Positions 8,796 through 16,795 of a stretch of DNA of 64,000 bases are shown here, piece after piece. Source of the stretch: Modestobacter sp. VKM Ac-2977 (GTDB lineage Bacteria; Actinomycetota; Actinomycetes; Mycobacteriales; Geodermatophilaceae); the NCBI RefSeq assembly GCF_026968045.1, contig NZ_JAPVBQ010000002.1, positions 794,933 through 858,932 on the forward strand. Reading direction: 5' to 3'. Positions within the stretch are counted from its first letter, which is position 1; every line of letters begins with the position of its first letter. Made by a program: the position numbers and the translations under genes. The notes under the pieces were generated by a model. It was not told the origin of the DNA, made no database searches, and saw nothing but the letters and a program-made list of their open reading frames with translations.

Positions 8796-9470
8796 TCAGT
8801 CGCAGGGCGGCCCCGCCGGGACGTCCACCTGGATCTCCGGGCCCAGCTCCGCGTCGACCAGCGGCAGGTCGTCACCGGACCAGAAGCTGCCCGGGTCGTA
8901 GGCGTTGAGCGGCCGGTTCTTCAGCAGCAGGCCCATCGCGGTGTAGGTGGTGGCGACCAGCTCGGCGCAGAAGACCGTGTCGTTCGTCTGGTGCCGGCGC
9001 AGCTTGCCGTTGACCCAGCCGTGGGCCAGGTGCCGGGTGGTGGGGAACGGCTTGCCGTCGAGCCGGGCGATGGTGCGCAGCACGGCGTCCTCCATCTCCC
9101 GGGGCACCCCGCCGTCGTCGGCCGGGCCGACCAGCTGGCGCAGCCAGGCCTGCTGGCCGTAGCGCTTCTTCCAGACGCAGACCGCATCCGACAGGTCGTG
9201 CAGCTGGACCCCGCGCTGATGGCGGCCGGACCACACGTCGGCCAGGGAGTGCCCCAGTTCGGCGTGCCAGAGCAGCGGCGGGAGGTCCTCGATGACGACG
9301 GCCATGCCGACGTGGTTGACCGGGGCGTTGGTGACGGTCTGGATGGCCCGGTCGGCCACCGACCCACCTCGGAAGACCCAGACGTCGCCGGTCCGGGTGA
9401 GCTCGACGGCGTCGTGCAGCGGCAGGACGCGGGCGGACGAGGTGCGGAACCCAGCGCGAGAGTGAGCCAC
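8796..9470 (-). CDS. Permuted NlpC/P60 (YiiX-like) cysteine hydrolase-like protein
   Basis: About 224 residues. The pattern GDVWVFRGGSVADRAIQ, then NHVGMAV (candidate catalytic His) and, near residue 175, DTVFCAELVATTY (candidate nucleophile Cys) is that of the circularly permuted papain-like YiiX group. Substrate unknown; relatives hydrolyse amide or thioester bonds. I prefer the GTG at 9470: a TACGGT box lies 6 bases before it, the spacing expected for a leaderless transcript. An upstream ATG at 9491 would overlap the start of the divergent gene. No signal peptide. Confidence 0.65.
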   Translation of the reverse strand: MAHSRAGFRTSSARVLPLHDAVELTRTGDVWVFRGGSVADRAIQTVTNAPVNHVGMAVVIEDLPPLLWHAELGHSLADVWSGRHQRGVQLHDLSDAVCVWKKRYGQQAWLRQLVGPADDGGVPREMEDAVLRTIARLDGKPFPTTRHLAHGWVNGKLRRHQTNDTVFCAELVATTYTAMGLLLKNRPLNAYDPGSFWSGDDLPLVDAELGPEIQVDVPAGPPCD

Positions 9471-9489
9471 ACCACTACCGTAACGGCTC

Positions 9490-9759
9490 ATGCGCCTCTC
9501 GAAGCTGCTCGGAGTCGCCGGGATCGTCGGCGTTGCCGCGACCGGCACCGTCCTGCTCCGCCACGAACGCCACCGCCGGGCCTACTCGCCCGAGGAGGTG
9601 CGCGCCCGGCTGCAGGGCCGGGTGGCGGAGGTCGCGACCGCCGACGCCGACCCGGACCTCGTCCCCGACTGGCCGGCCGAGGTCGAGCGGCCGCAGCGCC
9701 ACCCGATGGAGGCGCTGCTCAGCACGGTGATGCGGGTCGGCCCCCTCCGCCGCTTCTGA
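9490..9759 (+). CDS. Small membrane-anchored protein of unknown function
   Basis: 89 residues with one hydrophobic segment at about 6-24 (LGVAGIVGVAATGTVLL), then a charged cytoplasmic-looking helix (SPEEVRARLQGRVAEV). I do not recognise a family. The start ATG is 19 bp from the GTG of the divergent gene, so both promoters must overlap. A palindromic repeat follows the stop after three bases. Confidence 0.62.
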   Translation: MRLSKLLGVAGIVGVAATGTVLLRHERHRRAYSPEEVRARLQGRVAEVATADADPDLVPDWPAEVERPQRHPMEALLSTVMRVGPLRRF

Positions 9760-9762
9760 CGG

Positions 9763-9816
9763 CCCTCTCAGGGGCCCGCCCCGAGCTTGCGGGGGGTGGG
9801 GGGAGAGAGGGTCCTT
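9763..9816. repeat. GC-rich palindromic repeat, copy 1 (convergent intergenic)
   Basis: A 54-bp element with outer arms CCCTCTC and GAGAGAGGG around a CGAGCTTGCGGG core and a GGTGGGGGG run. It fills the gap between two convergent genes, where it can act as a bidirectional terminator. A second, closely similar copy at 21989-22045 (sharing AGGGGCCCGCC, CGAGCTTGCG, GGTGGGGGG and GTCCTTC-like ends) sits inside the vsr gene. Confidence 0.72.
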
Positions 9817-10589
9817 CAGCCCGCGCCCGGCGGGAGCGTCGTCCCCTCGTCCTTGAGCACGACCCCGGAGGCCCCCAGCTGGCGGGACGCCTGGAGCAGC
9901 CCGGCCAGGGTGTCGGCGGCCTGGGCGTAGCCGAGGCCGTGCGGTGGCCGCACGTTGGAGATGCAGTTGCGCTCGGAGTCCGCCCGACCGGGCCGCGGGC
10001 CGTGGGTCAGGTAGAGGCCGAGGCTGTCGGCGGAGCTCAGCCCCGGCCGCTCCCCCACCAGGACGACGACGATCCCCGCACCCAGCGCCTCGCCCACCGG
10101 GTCGCCGAGGGCCACCCGGGCCTGGTGGGCGAGGACCAGCGGGGCGACCGACCAGCCGGGCAGCCGGGCCAGCACGGCGGCCACGGTGCCGGCCGCGTGC
10201 TCATGCACCGCCCGCGGGGACAGACCGTCGGCGAGCACCAGCGCCAGGTCGTGCGTGCCGCCGGGCAACCGGGTGTCCGGGGCCAGCCGCCGCCCCAGGT
10301 CCGGCCGCTGCAGGTAGGTGGTCCGGTCCGGTGCCTGGCTGTGCACCTCCAGCACGTCGAGCCCGACCCCGGCCTCGGTCAGCGCCGTCCGCACCCGGTC
10401 CGGGTCCAGCGCGGTGTGCACCGCGTCGCGGGCGGCCGCGTGCGCGGCGCGGAACTCCAGCTCCCGGGACGTCGGCAGCCCGTCACCGGCCCGGCCCAGC
10501 GCGACCCGCGCCCGGGTGGCGTCCCGCAACACCGCCCACGGGTCGTCCGAGGGGCCAAAGTCGCGATCTTGGCCCTGGACGTCGGTCAT
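9816..10589 (-). CDS. eutC: Ethanolamine ammonia-lyase small subunit
   Basis: 257 residues; the light subunit of adenosylcobalamin-dependent ethanolamine ammonia-lyase, which splits ethanolamine to acetaldehyde and ammonia. Family motifs are DPWAVLRDATRARVALGRAG near the N-terminus, VVVLVGERPGLSSADSLGLY, and the cysteine-bearing SERNCISNVRPPHGL near residue 205. The ATG at 10589 overlaps the eutB stop (ATGA), so the subunits are translationally coupled. Residues 6-13 (GQDRDFGP) come from the palindromic mini-element shared with cydDC; family members normally start straight at the DPW region. Confidence 0.94.
   Translation of the reverse strand: MTDVQGQDRDFGPSDDPWAVLRDATRARVALGRAGDGLPTSRELEFRAAHAAARDAVHTALDPDRVRTALTEAGVGLDVLEVHSQAPDRTTYLQRPDLGRRLAPDTRLPGGTHDLALVLADGLSPRAVHEHAAGTVAAVLARLPGWSVAPLVLAHQARVALGDPVGEALGAGIVVVLVGERPGLSSADSLGLYLTHGPRPGRADSERNCISNVRPPHGLGYAQAADTLAGLLQASRQLGASGVVLKDEGTTLPPGAG
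10551..10576. repeat. 26-bp palindromic mini-element, copy 2 (inside eutC)
   Basis: GGGGCCAAA, GTCGCGAT, then CTTGGCCCT: identical to copy 1 (4175-4200) over the first 17 bases, with two changes in the last nine. It is read on the minus strand 13 bases into eutC and gives GQDRDFGP, against GQSRDFGP in cydDC. Because the element is a palindrome, the same phase gives nearly the same peptide on either strand. Confidence 0.75.
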
Positions 10590-11998
10590 GGGCGGGCGGC
10601 GGCGAGGAGGGCGCGGGCCGCGGGCGCCTCGGGGGTCAGCTCGCGGACGTGGCCGGCGTCGTCGAGCAGGTCCATCGTCGTCAGCCACGCCTCGAACTCC
10701 GGCGCCGGCCGCAGGTCCAGCACCGAGCGGGCGGTGAGGACGTCGGTGAAGGACAGCGACTGGTAGTGCAGCATCACGTCGTCCGACCCCGGGACGGCGA
10801 TGACGAACGAGCAGCCCGCCGCGCCGAGCAACAGCGTGAGGACGTCGGTGTCGTCGCCGTCGACGTCGGTGTGGTTCGTGTAGCAGACGTCCACGCCCAT
10901 CGGCAGGCCCAGCAGCTTGCCGCAGAAGTGGTCCTCCAGCCCGGCCCGGATCACCTGCTTGCCGTCGTAGAGGTACTCCGGCCCGATGAACCCGACGACG
11001 GTGTTGACCAGCAGCGGGTCGAAGTGCCGGGCCACCCCGTAGGCGCGGCACTCCAGCGTCTGCTGGTCGACCGGGCCGTCGACGCCGTGGTGCGCGTCGG
11101 CCGACAGCGCCGAGCCCTGCCCGGTCTCGAAGTAGGTGACGTTGTCCCCCACCGTCCCCCGGCGCAGTTCCAGTGCCCCGGCGCGCGCCTCGGCGAGCAG
11201 GTCGAGGGTGACGCCGAAGCCACGGTTGCCGGCCTGGGTCCCGGCGACGGACTGGAAGACCAGGTCGACCGGCGCACCGGCCTCCAGCGCCCGCAGCGTC
11301 GTCGTCACGTGGGCCAGCACGCAGGACTGGGTGGGGATCTCGTACCGGCTGATCACCGCGTCGACCAGCTCCAGCAGCGCGATGGTCTGCGCCGGGGAGT
11401 CGGTGGCCGGGTTGATCCCGATGACGGCGTCGCCGCTGCCGTGCAGCAGCCCGTCCAGGATCGCCGCGGTCACCCCGACGGCGTCGTCGGTGGGGTGGTT
11501 GGGCTGCAGCCGGGAGGCCAGCCGGCCGGGCAGCCCGAGCGTGCTGCGCAGGCCGGTGACCACCCGGGTCCGGCGGGCGACCGCGACCAGGTCCGCGTTG
11601 CGCATCACCTTGGAGACGGCGGCGGCCATCTCCGGGGTGAGCCCGCGGGCCAGGCCGGAGATCGCCGCCTCGTCCCGCTCGGCGGCACGCGCCAGCAGCC
11701 AGTCGCGGAACTCCCCCACCGTCAGTGCGGAGACGGGCGCGAAGGCAGCCGGGTCGTGGGTGTCCAGGATCAGCCGGGTGACGTCGTCCTCGTCGTAGCC
11801 GACCACCGGCTCGGTGAGGAAGGTGGCCAGCGGGACGTCGGCCAGCACGTGCTGGGCGGCGACCCGCTGGGCCTGCGACTCCGCGGCGACCCCGGCGAGC
11901 ACGTCGCCGGAGCGGGCCGGCGTCGCCTTCGCCAGCACCTCGGTCAGCGAGCGGAACTCGTGGGTGTGCCCGCCCAGCGTCGTCCGGCGAACCGTCAT
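10586..11998 (-). CDS. eutB: Ethanolamine ammonia-lyase large subunit
   Basis: 470 residues, close to the usual length (about 455-465). It is the TIM-barrel catalytic subunit that binds adenosylcobalamin with EutC. Recognisable stretches include FRSLTEVLAKATPARSGD at the N-terminus, DAVIGINPATDS, FQSVAGTQAGNRGFGV, FETGQGSALSADAHHGVDQ-like, GFIGPEYLYDGKQVIRAGLEDHF and MGVDVCYTNHTDVDGDD. It is coupled by ATGA overlaps to the permease upstream and eutC downstream. No EutA reactivase, aldehyde dehydrogenase or shell-protein genes occur nearby, so acetaldehyde must be handled by enzymes elsewhere. Confidence 0.96.
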   Translation of the reverse strand: MTVRRTTLGGHTHEFRSLTEVLAKATPARSGDVLAGVAAESQAQRVAAQHVLADVPLATFLTEPVVGYDEDDVTRLILDTHDPAAFAPVSALTVGEFRDWLLARAAERDEAAISGLARGLTPEMAAAVSKVMRNADLVAVARRTRVVTGLRSTLGLPGRLASRLQPNHPTDDAVGVTAAILDGLLHGSGDAVIGINPATDSPAQTIALLELVDAVISRYEIPTQSCVLAHVTTTLRALEAGAPVDLVFQSVAGTQAGNRGFGVTLDLLAEARAGALELRRGTVGDNVTYFETGQGSALSADAHHGVDGPVDQQTLECRAYGVARHFDPLLVNTVVGFIGPEYLYDGKQVIRAGLEDHFCGKLLGLPMGVDVCYTNHTDVDGDDTDVLTLLLGAAGCSFVIAVPGSDDVMLHYQSLSFTDVLTARSVLDLRPAPEFEAWLTTMDLLDDAGHVRELTPEAPAARALLAAARP

Positions 11999-13458
11999 CG
12001 CACGTCCTCCTCCGCGGCGGCCAGCAGCGCGAACTCCTCCTCCGGTGCCGACGCGACCAGGTGGTGACGGCTGTAGAGGGCGAAGTAGCCGAGGAACACC
12101 GCGTAGGCGACCAGCGTCCACGCCGCGGCGACGGGGTCGACCAGGAAGGTCGCCAGCACTGCGGCGGCGGCCAGCACCAGGGCCACGCCGGTGGTGACCG
12201 TCCCGCCGGGCGTGCGGTAGGGCCGGTGCAGCTCCGGCTCCCGGCGGCGCAGCACGATGTGGCTGACCATCATGAGCACGTAGGAGACCGTCGCGCCGAA
12301 GACCGCCATGTTCAGCAGCATCGCGCCCTGCCCGGTCAGCGAGAGGGCGAAGCCGATGGCACCGGGGACCAGCAGGGCCAGCACCGGCGCCTTGCGGGAG
12401 TTGGTCACCGACAGGGCCCGCGGCAGGTAGCCGGCGCGGGACAGCGCGAAGGTCTGCCGGGAGTAGGCGTAGATGATCGAGAAGAAGCTGGCGACCAGGC
12501 CGACCAGCCCGGCGTAGTTGATCACCGTGGTCAGGCCGCTGGACGCCCCGGCCACCTCCAGCGCCTCCACCGGCGGGTTGCCGCTGGCCGCCATGGTCTC
12601 CGCGCCGCCGGCACCGGCGGTGAAGACCAGCATCAGCACCGCCAGCACGAGCAGCAGGCCCATCGCGGCGACGATCCCGCGGGGCATGGACCGGGCCGGG
12701 TCGCGCGCCTCCTCCGAGGCCAGCGGCACGCACTCCACGGCGAGGAAGAACCAGATGGCGAACGGGAACGCCGCCCAGACGCCCATCAGCCCGAACGGCA
12801 GGAACTCCGAGGCGCCGGCGGCGTCGGTGGGCGCGATGTCGGTCAGGTTGGCCGCGTCGAAGGCAGGCACGGCTCCGACCAGGTAGAGCACCAGGCCGGC
12901 GACGGCGACCGCGGCGATCACCAGCATCACCTTCAGCGCCTCACCGACGCCGAGCAGGTGGATGCCGATGAACAGGGCGTACGCGGCGAGGTACACCCAC
13001 CAGCCGTCGGTGATGCCGAACAGGCCGAGCGACTGGACGTAGGCGCCGATGAAGGTGGCGATCGCCGCGGGGGCGATCGCGTACTCGATCAGCACCGCCA
13101 CCCCGGTCGCGTAGCCACCCCAGGGGCCCAGCGCCCGGCGGGCGAAGGTGTAGCCGCCGCCCGCGGTCGGCAGCGCCGAGCCCAGCTCGGCCAGGCCGAA
13201 GACCATCGCCGAGTACATGACCGCCATCAGGACGACGGCGATGAGCAGTCCGCCGAACCCGCCTTCGGCCAGCCCGAAGTTCCAGCCGGCGTAGTCGCCG
13301 GAGATGACCGCGGCGACACCGAGCCCGGCGAGCAGGACCCAGCCGGCGGTCCCGCCGCGGAGCTGCCGCTTCGCCAGGTAGCCGGCGTCGACCGTCTCCG
13401 CCTCGACCCCCCGCCCCGGTCCGTGCGATGCGCGGGCGGGTGCGGGTTCGACGGTCAT
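11995..13458 (-). CDS. eat: Ethanolamine permease (APC family)
   Basis: 487 residues with about twelve hydrophobic segments. The region AAVISGDYAGWNFGLAEGGFGGLL is typical of ethanolamine/amino-acid permeases, as are the ARRALGPWGG stretch and the conserved FSIIYAYSRQTFALSRAGYLP. First gene of a three-gene operon with eutB and eutC, joined by ATGA overlaps, which supports ethanolamine as the substrate. There is no regulator or riboswitch in the 68 bp between it and the MFS gene stop upstream, and I see no obvious operator. Confidence 0.92.
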   Translation of the reverse strand: MTVEPAPARASHGPGRGVEAETVDAGYLAKRQLRGGTAGWVLLAGLGVAAVISGDYAGWNFGLAEGGFGGLLIAVVLMAVMYSAMVFGLAELGSALPTAGGGYTFARRALGPWGGYATGVAVLIEYAIAPAAIATFIGAYVQSLGLFGITDGWWVYLAAYALFIGIHLLGVGEALKVMLVIAAVAVAGLVLYLVGAVPAFDAANLTDIAPTDAAGASEFLPFGLMGVWAAFPFAIWFFLAVECVPLASEEARDPARSMPRGIVAAMGLLLVLAVLMLVFTAGAGGAETMAASGNPPVEALEVAGASSGLTTVINYAGLVGLVASFFSIIYAYSRQTFALSRAGYLPRALSVTNSRKAPVLALLVPGAIGFALSLTGQGAMLLNMAVFGATVSYVLMMVSHIVLRRREPELHRPYRTPGGTVTTGVALVLAAAAVLATFLVDPVAAAWTLVAYAVFLGYFALYSRHHLVASAPEEEFALLAAAEEDVR

Positions 13459-13526
13459 CTGCGGTCCTCCGGCTCGTGGCCCCTGGGATCAGGCGGGAGC
13501 CAGCGTGTTCCCCTCGCCTCCGCCGG

Positions 13527-14978
13527 TCAACGGGGTGCGACGTCCTGGAACACGTTGTTCACACCCGGCCGGCTCGCGTGCTCCCAGCCCGCCTCCAGCA
13601 GCTGGAGGTCACGGACGTAGCTGCAGGCACCGACGTGCGCGCGGGCCGCTGCGGGGCGCAGCACCACACCGACCGGGCGCAGCACGACCGCCACCGGACG
13701 CCGGCCGAAGAGCACCGGCTGGGTCCAACCCCGCCGGGGCAGCGGCGGGCGCCGCACCTGCTCGCCCTCGATGCCGAGCACCAGCACCGCGGCCAGCACC
13801 GCCATCAGCGCCACCGTGCCCAGCGCGGTGGGCAGCCCGGCGTGCTCGGCGAGGAAGCCGATCACCGGCGGGCCACCGAGCAGGCCGGTGTACCCGACCG
13901 TGGTGGACAGCGCGACGCCCGAGGGCCCGCCGAGCGCACCGGCCCGGGCGATCGCCAGCGGGAAGACGTTGGCCAGCCCGAGCCCGACGAGCACGAAGCC
14001 GGCCAGGGCGACCGGCAGCGACGTCGTCGTCACCGCGGCCAGCGCACCGGCCGCGGCCAGCAACGAGCCGCCGACCAGCAGCCGCCGCTCGCCCAGGGCG
14101 AGCACCAGCCGCCCGCCGGCCAGCCGACCGGCGGCCATCGCCGAGGAGAAGCCGGCGTACCCGGCGGCCGCCAGGGCGGGGGCGGCGGCCAGCTGCTCGC
14201 GCAGGTGCAGCGCACCCCAGTCACTGAGCGCGCCCTCGCCGTAGGCGGTCGCCCCGGCCACCGCACCCAGCAACACCAGGACGCCGGTGGGACGGGCGCC
14301 GCGCGTGTCCTCGGCGGCCGGCCCCCGCGGGTCGGCCGTCGGCTCCGGCCGGTCGCCGCGGACGAGTACCGGCCCGGCCCAGGCCATCGCGACCAGCCCG
14401 ACGATCGCCACGCCGGCCAGGTGTGGGGCGACCCCCGTCACGGCCGAGGCCAGCCCGCCGACGAGGGCACCGACCAGACCACCACCGCTGAAGGCGGCGT
14501 GCAGCCCGGACAGCAACGGCCGCCCGGCGCGCGCCTCGACCTGCACCCCGACGCTGTTGGCGGCGACGTTCACCGCACCGGTGACGGCGCCGAACAGGAA
14601 CAGCCCGGCACACAGCGCCGGGAGGGTGCCGGCCAGCCCGGGCAGGACGGCGCTGAGGCTGGCGGCGACGCCGGCCAGCGCCGCCACCCGCCCGGTGCCG
14701 AACCGGGTGCACAGCGCACCGGTGACCTGCATGCAGGCGAGCGCACCGAGCGACAGGCACAGCAGCGCGACGCCCAGGGCGGTGTGGCCAGCGCCCGTGG
14801 CGGCGCTGACGTCGGGCACCCGGGCGGCCCAGCTGCCGAAGACGAAGCCGTCGAGACCGAACAGGACGGCGACGGCCACCCGCAGCCGGCGCAGCGAGGG
14901 CGGGGTGGACGAGGAGACGGCCCGGGCGAGCACCGAACGGAGCAGCCCCGGGGCACGGGAGGGCACAGAGATGACCAT
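13527..14978 (-). CDS. MFS transporter (YbjJ-like)
   Basis: 483 residues with about twelve hydrophobic helices. The early motif LDGFVFGSWAARVPDV resembles the YbjJ/FucP side of the major facilitator superfamily; a mid motif is SGLHAAFSGGGLVGALVGG. Substrate unknown. The last 80 residues (after LGIEGEQVRRPPLPRRG) form a basic cytosolic tail ending QDVAPR that is not usual for the family. The ATG at 14978 has only a weak AAGG upstream; a later start near residue 29 would also keep all helices. Confidence 0.78.
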   Translation of the reverse strand: MVISVPSRAPGLLRSVLARAVSSSTPPSLRRLRVAVAVLFGLDGFVFGSWAARVPDVSAATGAGHTALGVALLCLSLGALACMQVTGALCTRFGTGRVAALAGVAASLSAVLPGLAGTLPALCAGLFLFGAVTGAVNVAANSVGVQVEARAGRPLLSGLHAAFSGGGLVGALVGGLASAVTGVAPHLAGVAIVGLVAMAWAGPVLVRGDRPEPTADPRGPAAEDTRGARPTGVLVLLGAVAGATAYGEGALSDWGALHLREQLAAAPALAAAGYAGFSSAMAAGRLAGGRLVLALGERRLLVGGSLLAAAGALAAVTTTSLPVALAGFVLVGLGLANVFPLAIARAGALGGPSGVALSTTVGYTGLLGGPPVIGFLAEHAGLPTALGTVALMAVLAAVLVLGIEGEQVRRPPLPRRGWTQPVLFGRRPVAVVLRPVGVVLRPAAARAHVGACSYVRDLQLLEAGWEHASRPGVNNVFQDVAPR

Positions 14979-15196
14979 GGGAGACCTTCAGGGAGTGGAC
15001 GCGCAGCACCGCGGAACGGCTGGCGGGGGTCGGGGAGCACACGACCTCGGGCGCTGTCTCCCACGGTGCCACTCGGATGTGCACGATGCGTGTCCATCCG
15101 GGGTCCACCCGGGGTGAGAGCGCCCACGGTGTCGTACCGCACGTCCCGGCCGCCTCTGCGGTTGCCGGAGCGGCGCGGGAGAACGAGGGTCAGGGC

Positions 15197-16156
15197 ATGA
15201 CCGGGACCTTCGCTCGTGGGCTGCTCGCCGGCGCCGCCGGCACCACTGCCCTCAACGCCCTCACCTACGCCGACATGCTGCGCCGCGGCCGTCCGGCCAG
15301 CACCGTGCCGGGCCAGACCGCCGCCGCGCTCGCCGACGCCGCCGGGGTGGAGGTGCCGGGCAGGGGCGCGGAGCGGCAGGCCCGGACCACCGGCCTCGGT
15401 GCGCTCCTGGGGATCGGCAACGGCCTGGGCGTCGGCCTGCTGGCCAGCCTGGCCCGTGCAGGCGGGGTGCGGATGCCCGGGCCGGTCGGTGCGGTCGTCG
15501 TCGGTGCCGCGTCGATGGCGGCCACCGACGGGCCGACGGCGGCGCTGGGCGTGACCGATCCGCGCACCTGGGCGTCCTCGGACTGGGCGGCCGACGCGGT
15601 GCCCCACCTCGCCTACGGTGCGGCCGTGCAGGCGGTCGTCTCCGCGCTGCCGACGCGGGAGGAGCGGGTCCTCGTCAAGCAGCGCGCCTCGGCCGGGCTG
15701 GTCGCCCGCTCGCTGCTGCTCGGCACGGCGGCCGGGTGCCGCAGCTCCCTCGGGCTCGCCGCGCCGACCCTCACCGCCGCCGACACCGGCGTCGTCAAGA
15801 AGCTGGGCTCCTTGCTCTCCGTGGGCGGCGAGGTCTACGCCGACAAGCAGCCGGGCATCCCGGCACGGACCAGCCCCGCGGTCCTCCCCTCGCGCCTGGC
15901 CAGCGGGGCCGGCGGCGCCGGGCTCCTCGCCCGGCGTCAGGGGCAGAACGCCGCGCTGCCGGTGCTGGCCGGCGCCGCCGGTGCCGCGGCCGGCTCCTTC
16001 GGCGGCCTGGCCTGGCGGCGCTGGGCAGCGGACCTGATGCCGGACTGGCAGGCCGCGCTGATCGAGGACGGCGTGGCCGTCGTCCTGGCGCTGTCCGCCT
16101 GCCTGCCCGGCCGGCGGCGCTCGACCAGGCTGCGCGTGGTCAAGATGGCCGACTGA
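15197..16156 (+). CDS. Two-part membrane protein with C-terminal DUF4126-like domain
   Basis: 319 residues. The N-terminal half (about 1-150) is alanine/glycine-rich with hydrophobic helices (FARGLLAGAAGTTALNALTYADM) and resembles small actinobacterial membrane proteins. The second half (about 165-310) has the DUF4126 pattern: RSLLLGTAAGCRSSLGLAAPTL, KKLGSLLSVGGEVYADKQPGIPAR, and a last helix IEDGVAVVLALSAC. The function of either part is unknown; the fusion implies they work together in the membrane. The ATG at 15197 follows GAGGGTCAGGG. Its stop codon and that of the convergent gene share a 12-bp palindrome. Confidence 0.72.
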   Translation: MTGTFARGLLAGAAGTTALNALTYADMLRRGRPASTVPGQTAAALADAAGVEVPGRGAERQARTTGLGALLGIGNGLGVGLLASLARAGGVRMPGPVGAVVVGAASMAATDGPTAALGVTDPRTWASSDWAADAVPHLAYGAAVQAVVSALPTREERVLVKQRASAGLVARSLLLGTAAGCRSSLGLAAPTLTAADTGVVKKLGSLLSVGGEVYADKQPGIPARTSPAVLPSRLASGAGGAGLLARRQGQNAALPVLAGAAGAAAGSFGGLAWRRWAADLMPDWQAALIEDGVAVVLALSACLPGRRRSTRLRVVKMAD

Positions 16157-16160
16157 CCGG

Positions 16161-16763
16161 TCAGGCCCGCCAGCCGGGGTCCCGGCCGGCGAGCCCGAGC
16201 GCCCGGTCGAAGGCGGGGGCGTCGGCCGGCACGGGCACCGCGGGCCCGTACCAGCCGCCGTCCCGGCCCATCGGCACCAGCGGCTCGACCGCCGCCAGCA
16301 CCGCCTCCCCCAGCCCGGCCGGGACGTCGTAGCGGGCGCCGATCGCCCGGGCCAGGTCCCAGCCGTGCAGGGCGAACTCGGCGAGCATCAGCGGGCCGAC
16401 GACCTCGGCGGGCATCGGCGTCGTGCCGAGCAGCGTCTCGCCCTGCCACGCGGCACGGTCGGCCCATGTGTCGGCCGCGGTGTCCAGCTCGACGGGGACG
16501 GCAGCGGCCCACTGCTCCACCGGCACACCGTCCAGGAACGGCGCCGGCCGCAGGCTGCTCCCGTCCTGCTCCAGCGGCATGCCGGTCGCCGACCGCTGGG
16601 ACAGCAGGGCGGCCCACGCCAGGTGGTCGACCAGGGCGCGGACGTCGTAGTCGCCGCACGGCGTGGGCGCGGTGAGCTGCTCGGGGCGGACGGCGACCAG
16701 CGCGGTGGCGGCCAGGCCCGAGGCGGCGCGTACCGCGGCGGGCGGGCTGAGGAGCGAGGTCAT
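16161..16763 (-). CDS. MDMPI/TIGR03086-type DinB-fold protein
   Basis: About 200 residues with the mycothiol-dependent maleylpyruvate isomerase N-terminal fold: LTAPTPCGDYDVRALVDHLAWA near the start and MLAEFALHGWDLARAIG further on, giving three helix-borne histidines for a divalent metal. These proteins are thought to use mycothiol, but substrates are mostly unknown. The ATG at 16763 is preferred over a GTG five codons upstream. Another member of this fold is encoded at 36838-37530. Confidence 0.8.
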   Translation of the reverse strand: MTSLLSPPAAVRAASGLAATALVAVRPEQLTAPTPCGDYDVRALVDHLAWAALLSQRSATGMPLEQDGSSLRPAPFLDGVPVEQWAAAVPVELDTAADTWADRAAWQGETLLGTTPMPAEVVGPLMLAEFALHGWDLARAIGARYDVPAGLGEAVLAAVEPLVPMGRDGGWYGPAVPVPADAPAFDRALGLAGRDPGWRA

Positions 16764-16795
16764 GGAGGCAGCCTGCACCCTGGCCGCCCGGTGAC

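Noticed and set aside
9816-13458. Cobalamin riboswitch or EutR/EutVW control of the eut operon
   Set aside because: The short gap upstream (13459-13526) shows no B12-box or paired ANTAR hairpins. The GAF-ANTAR protein nearby has no visible target here.
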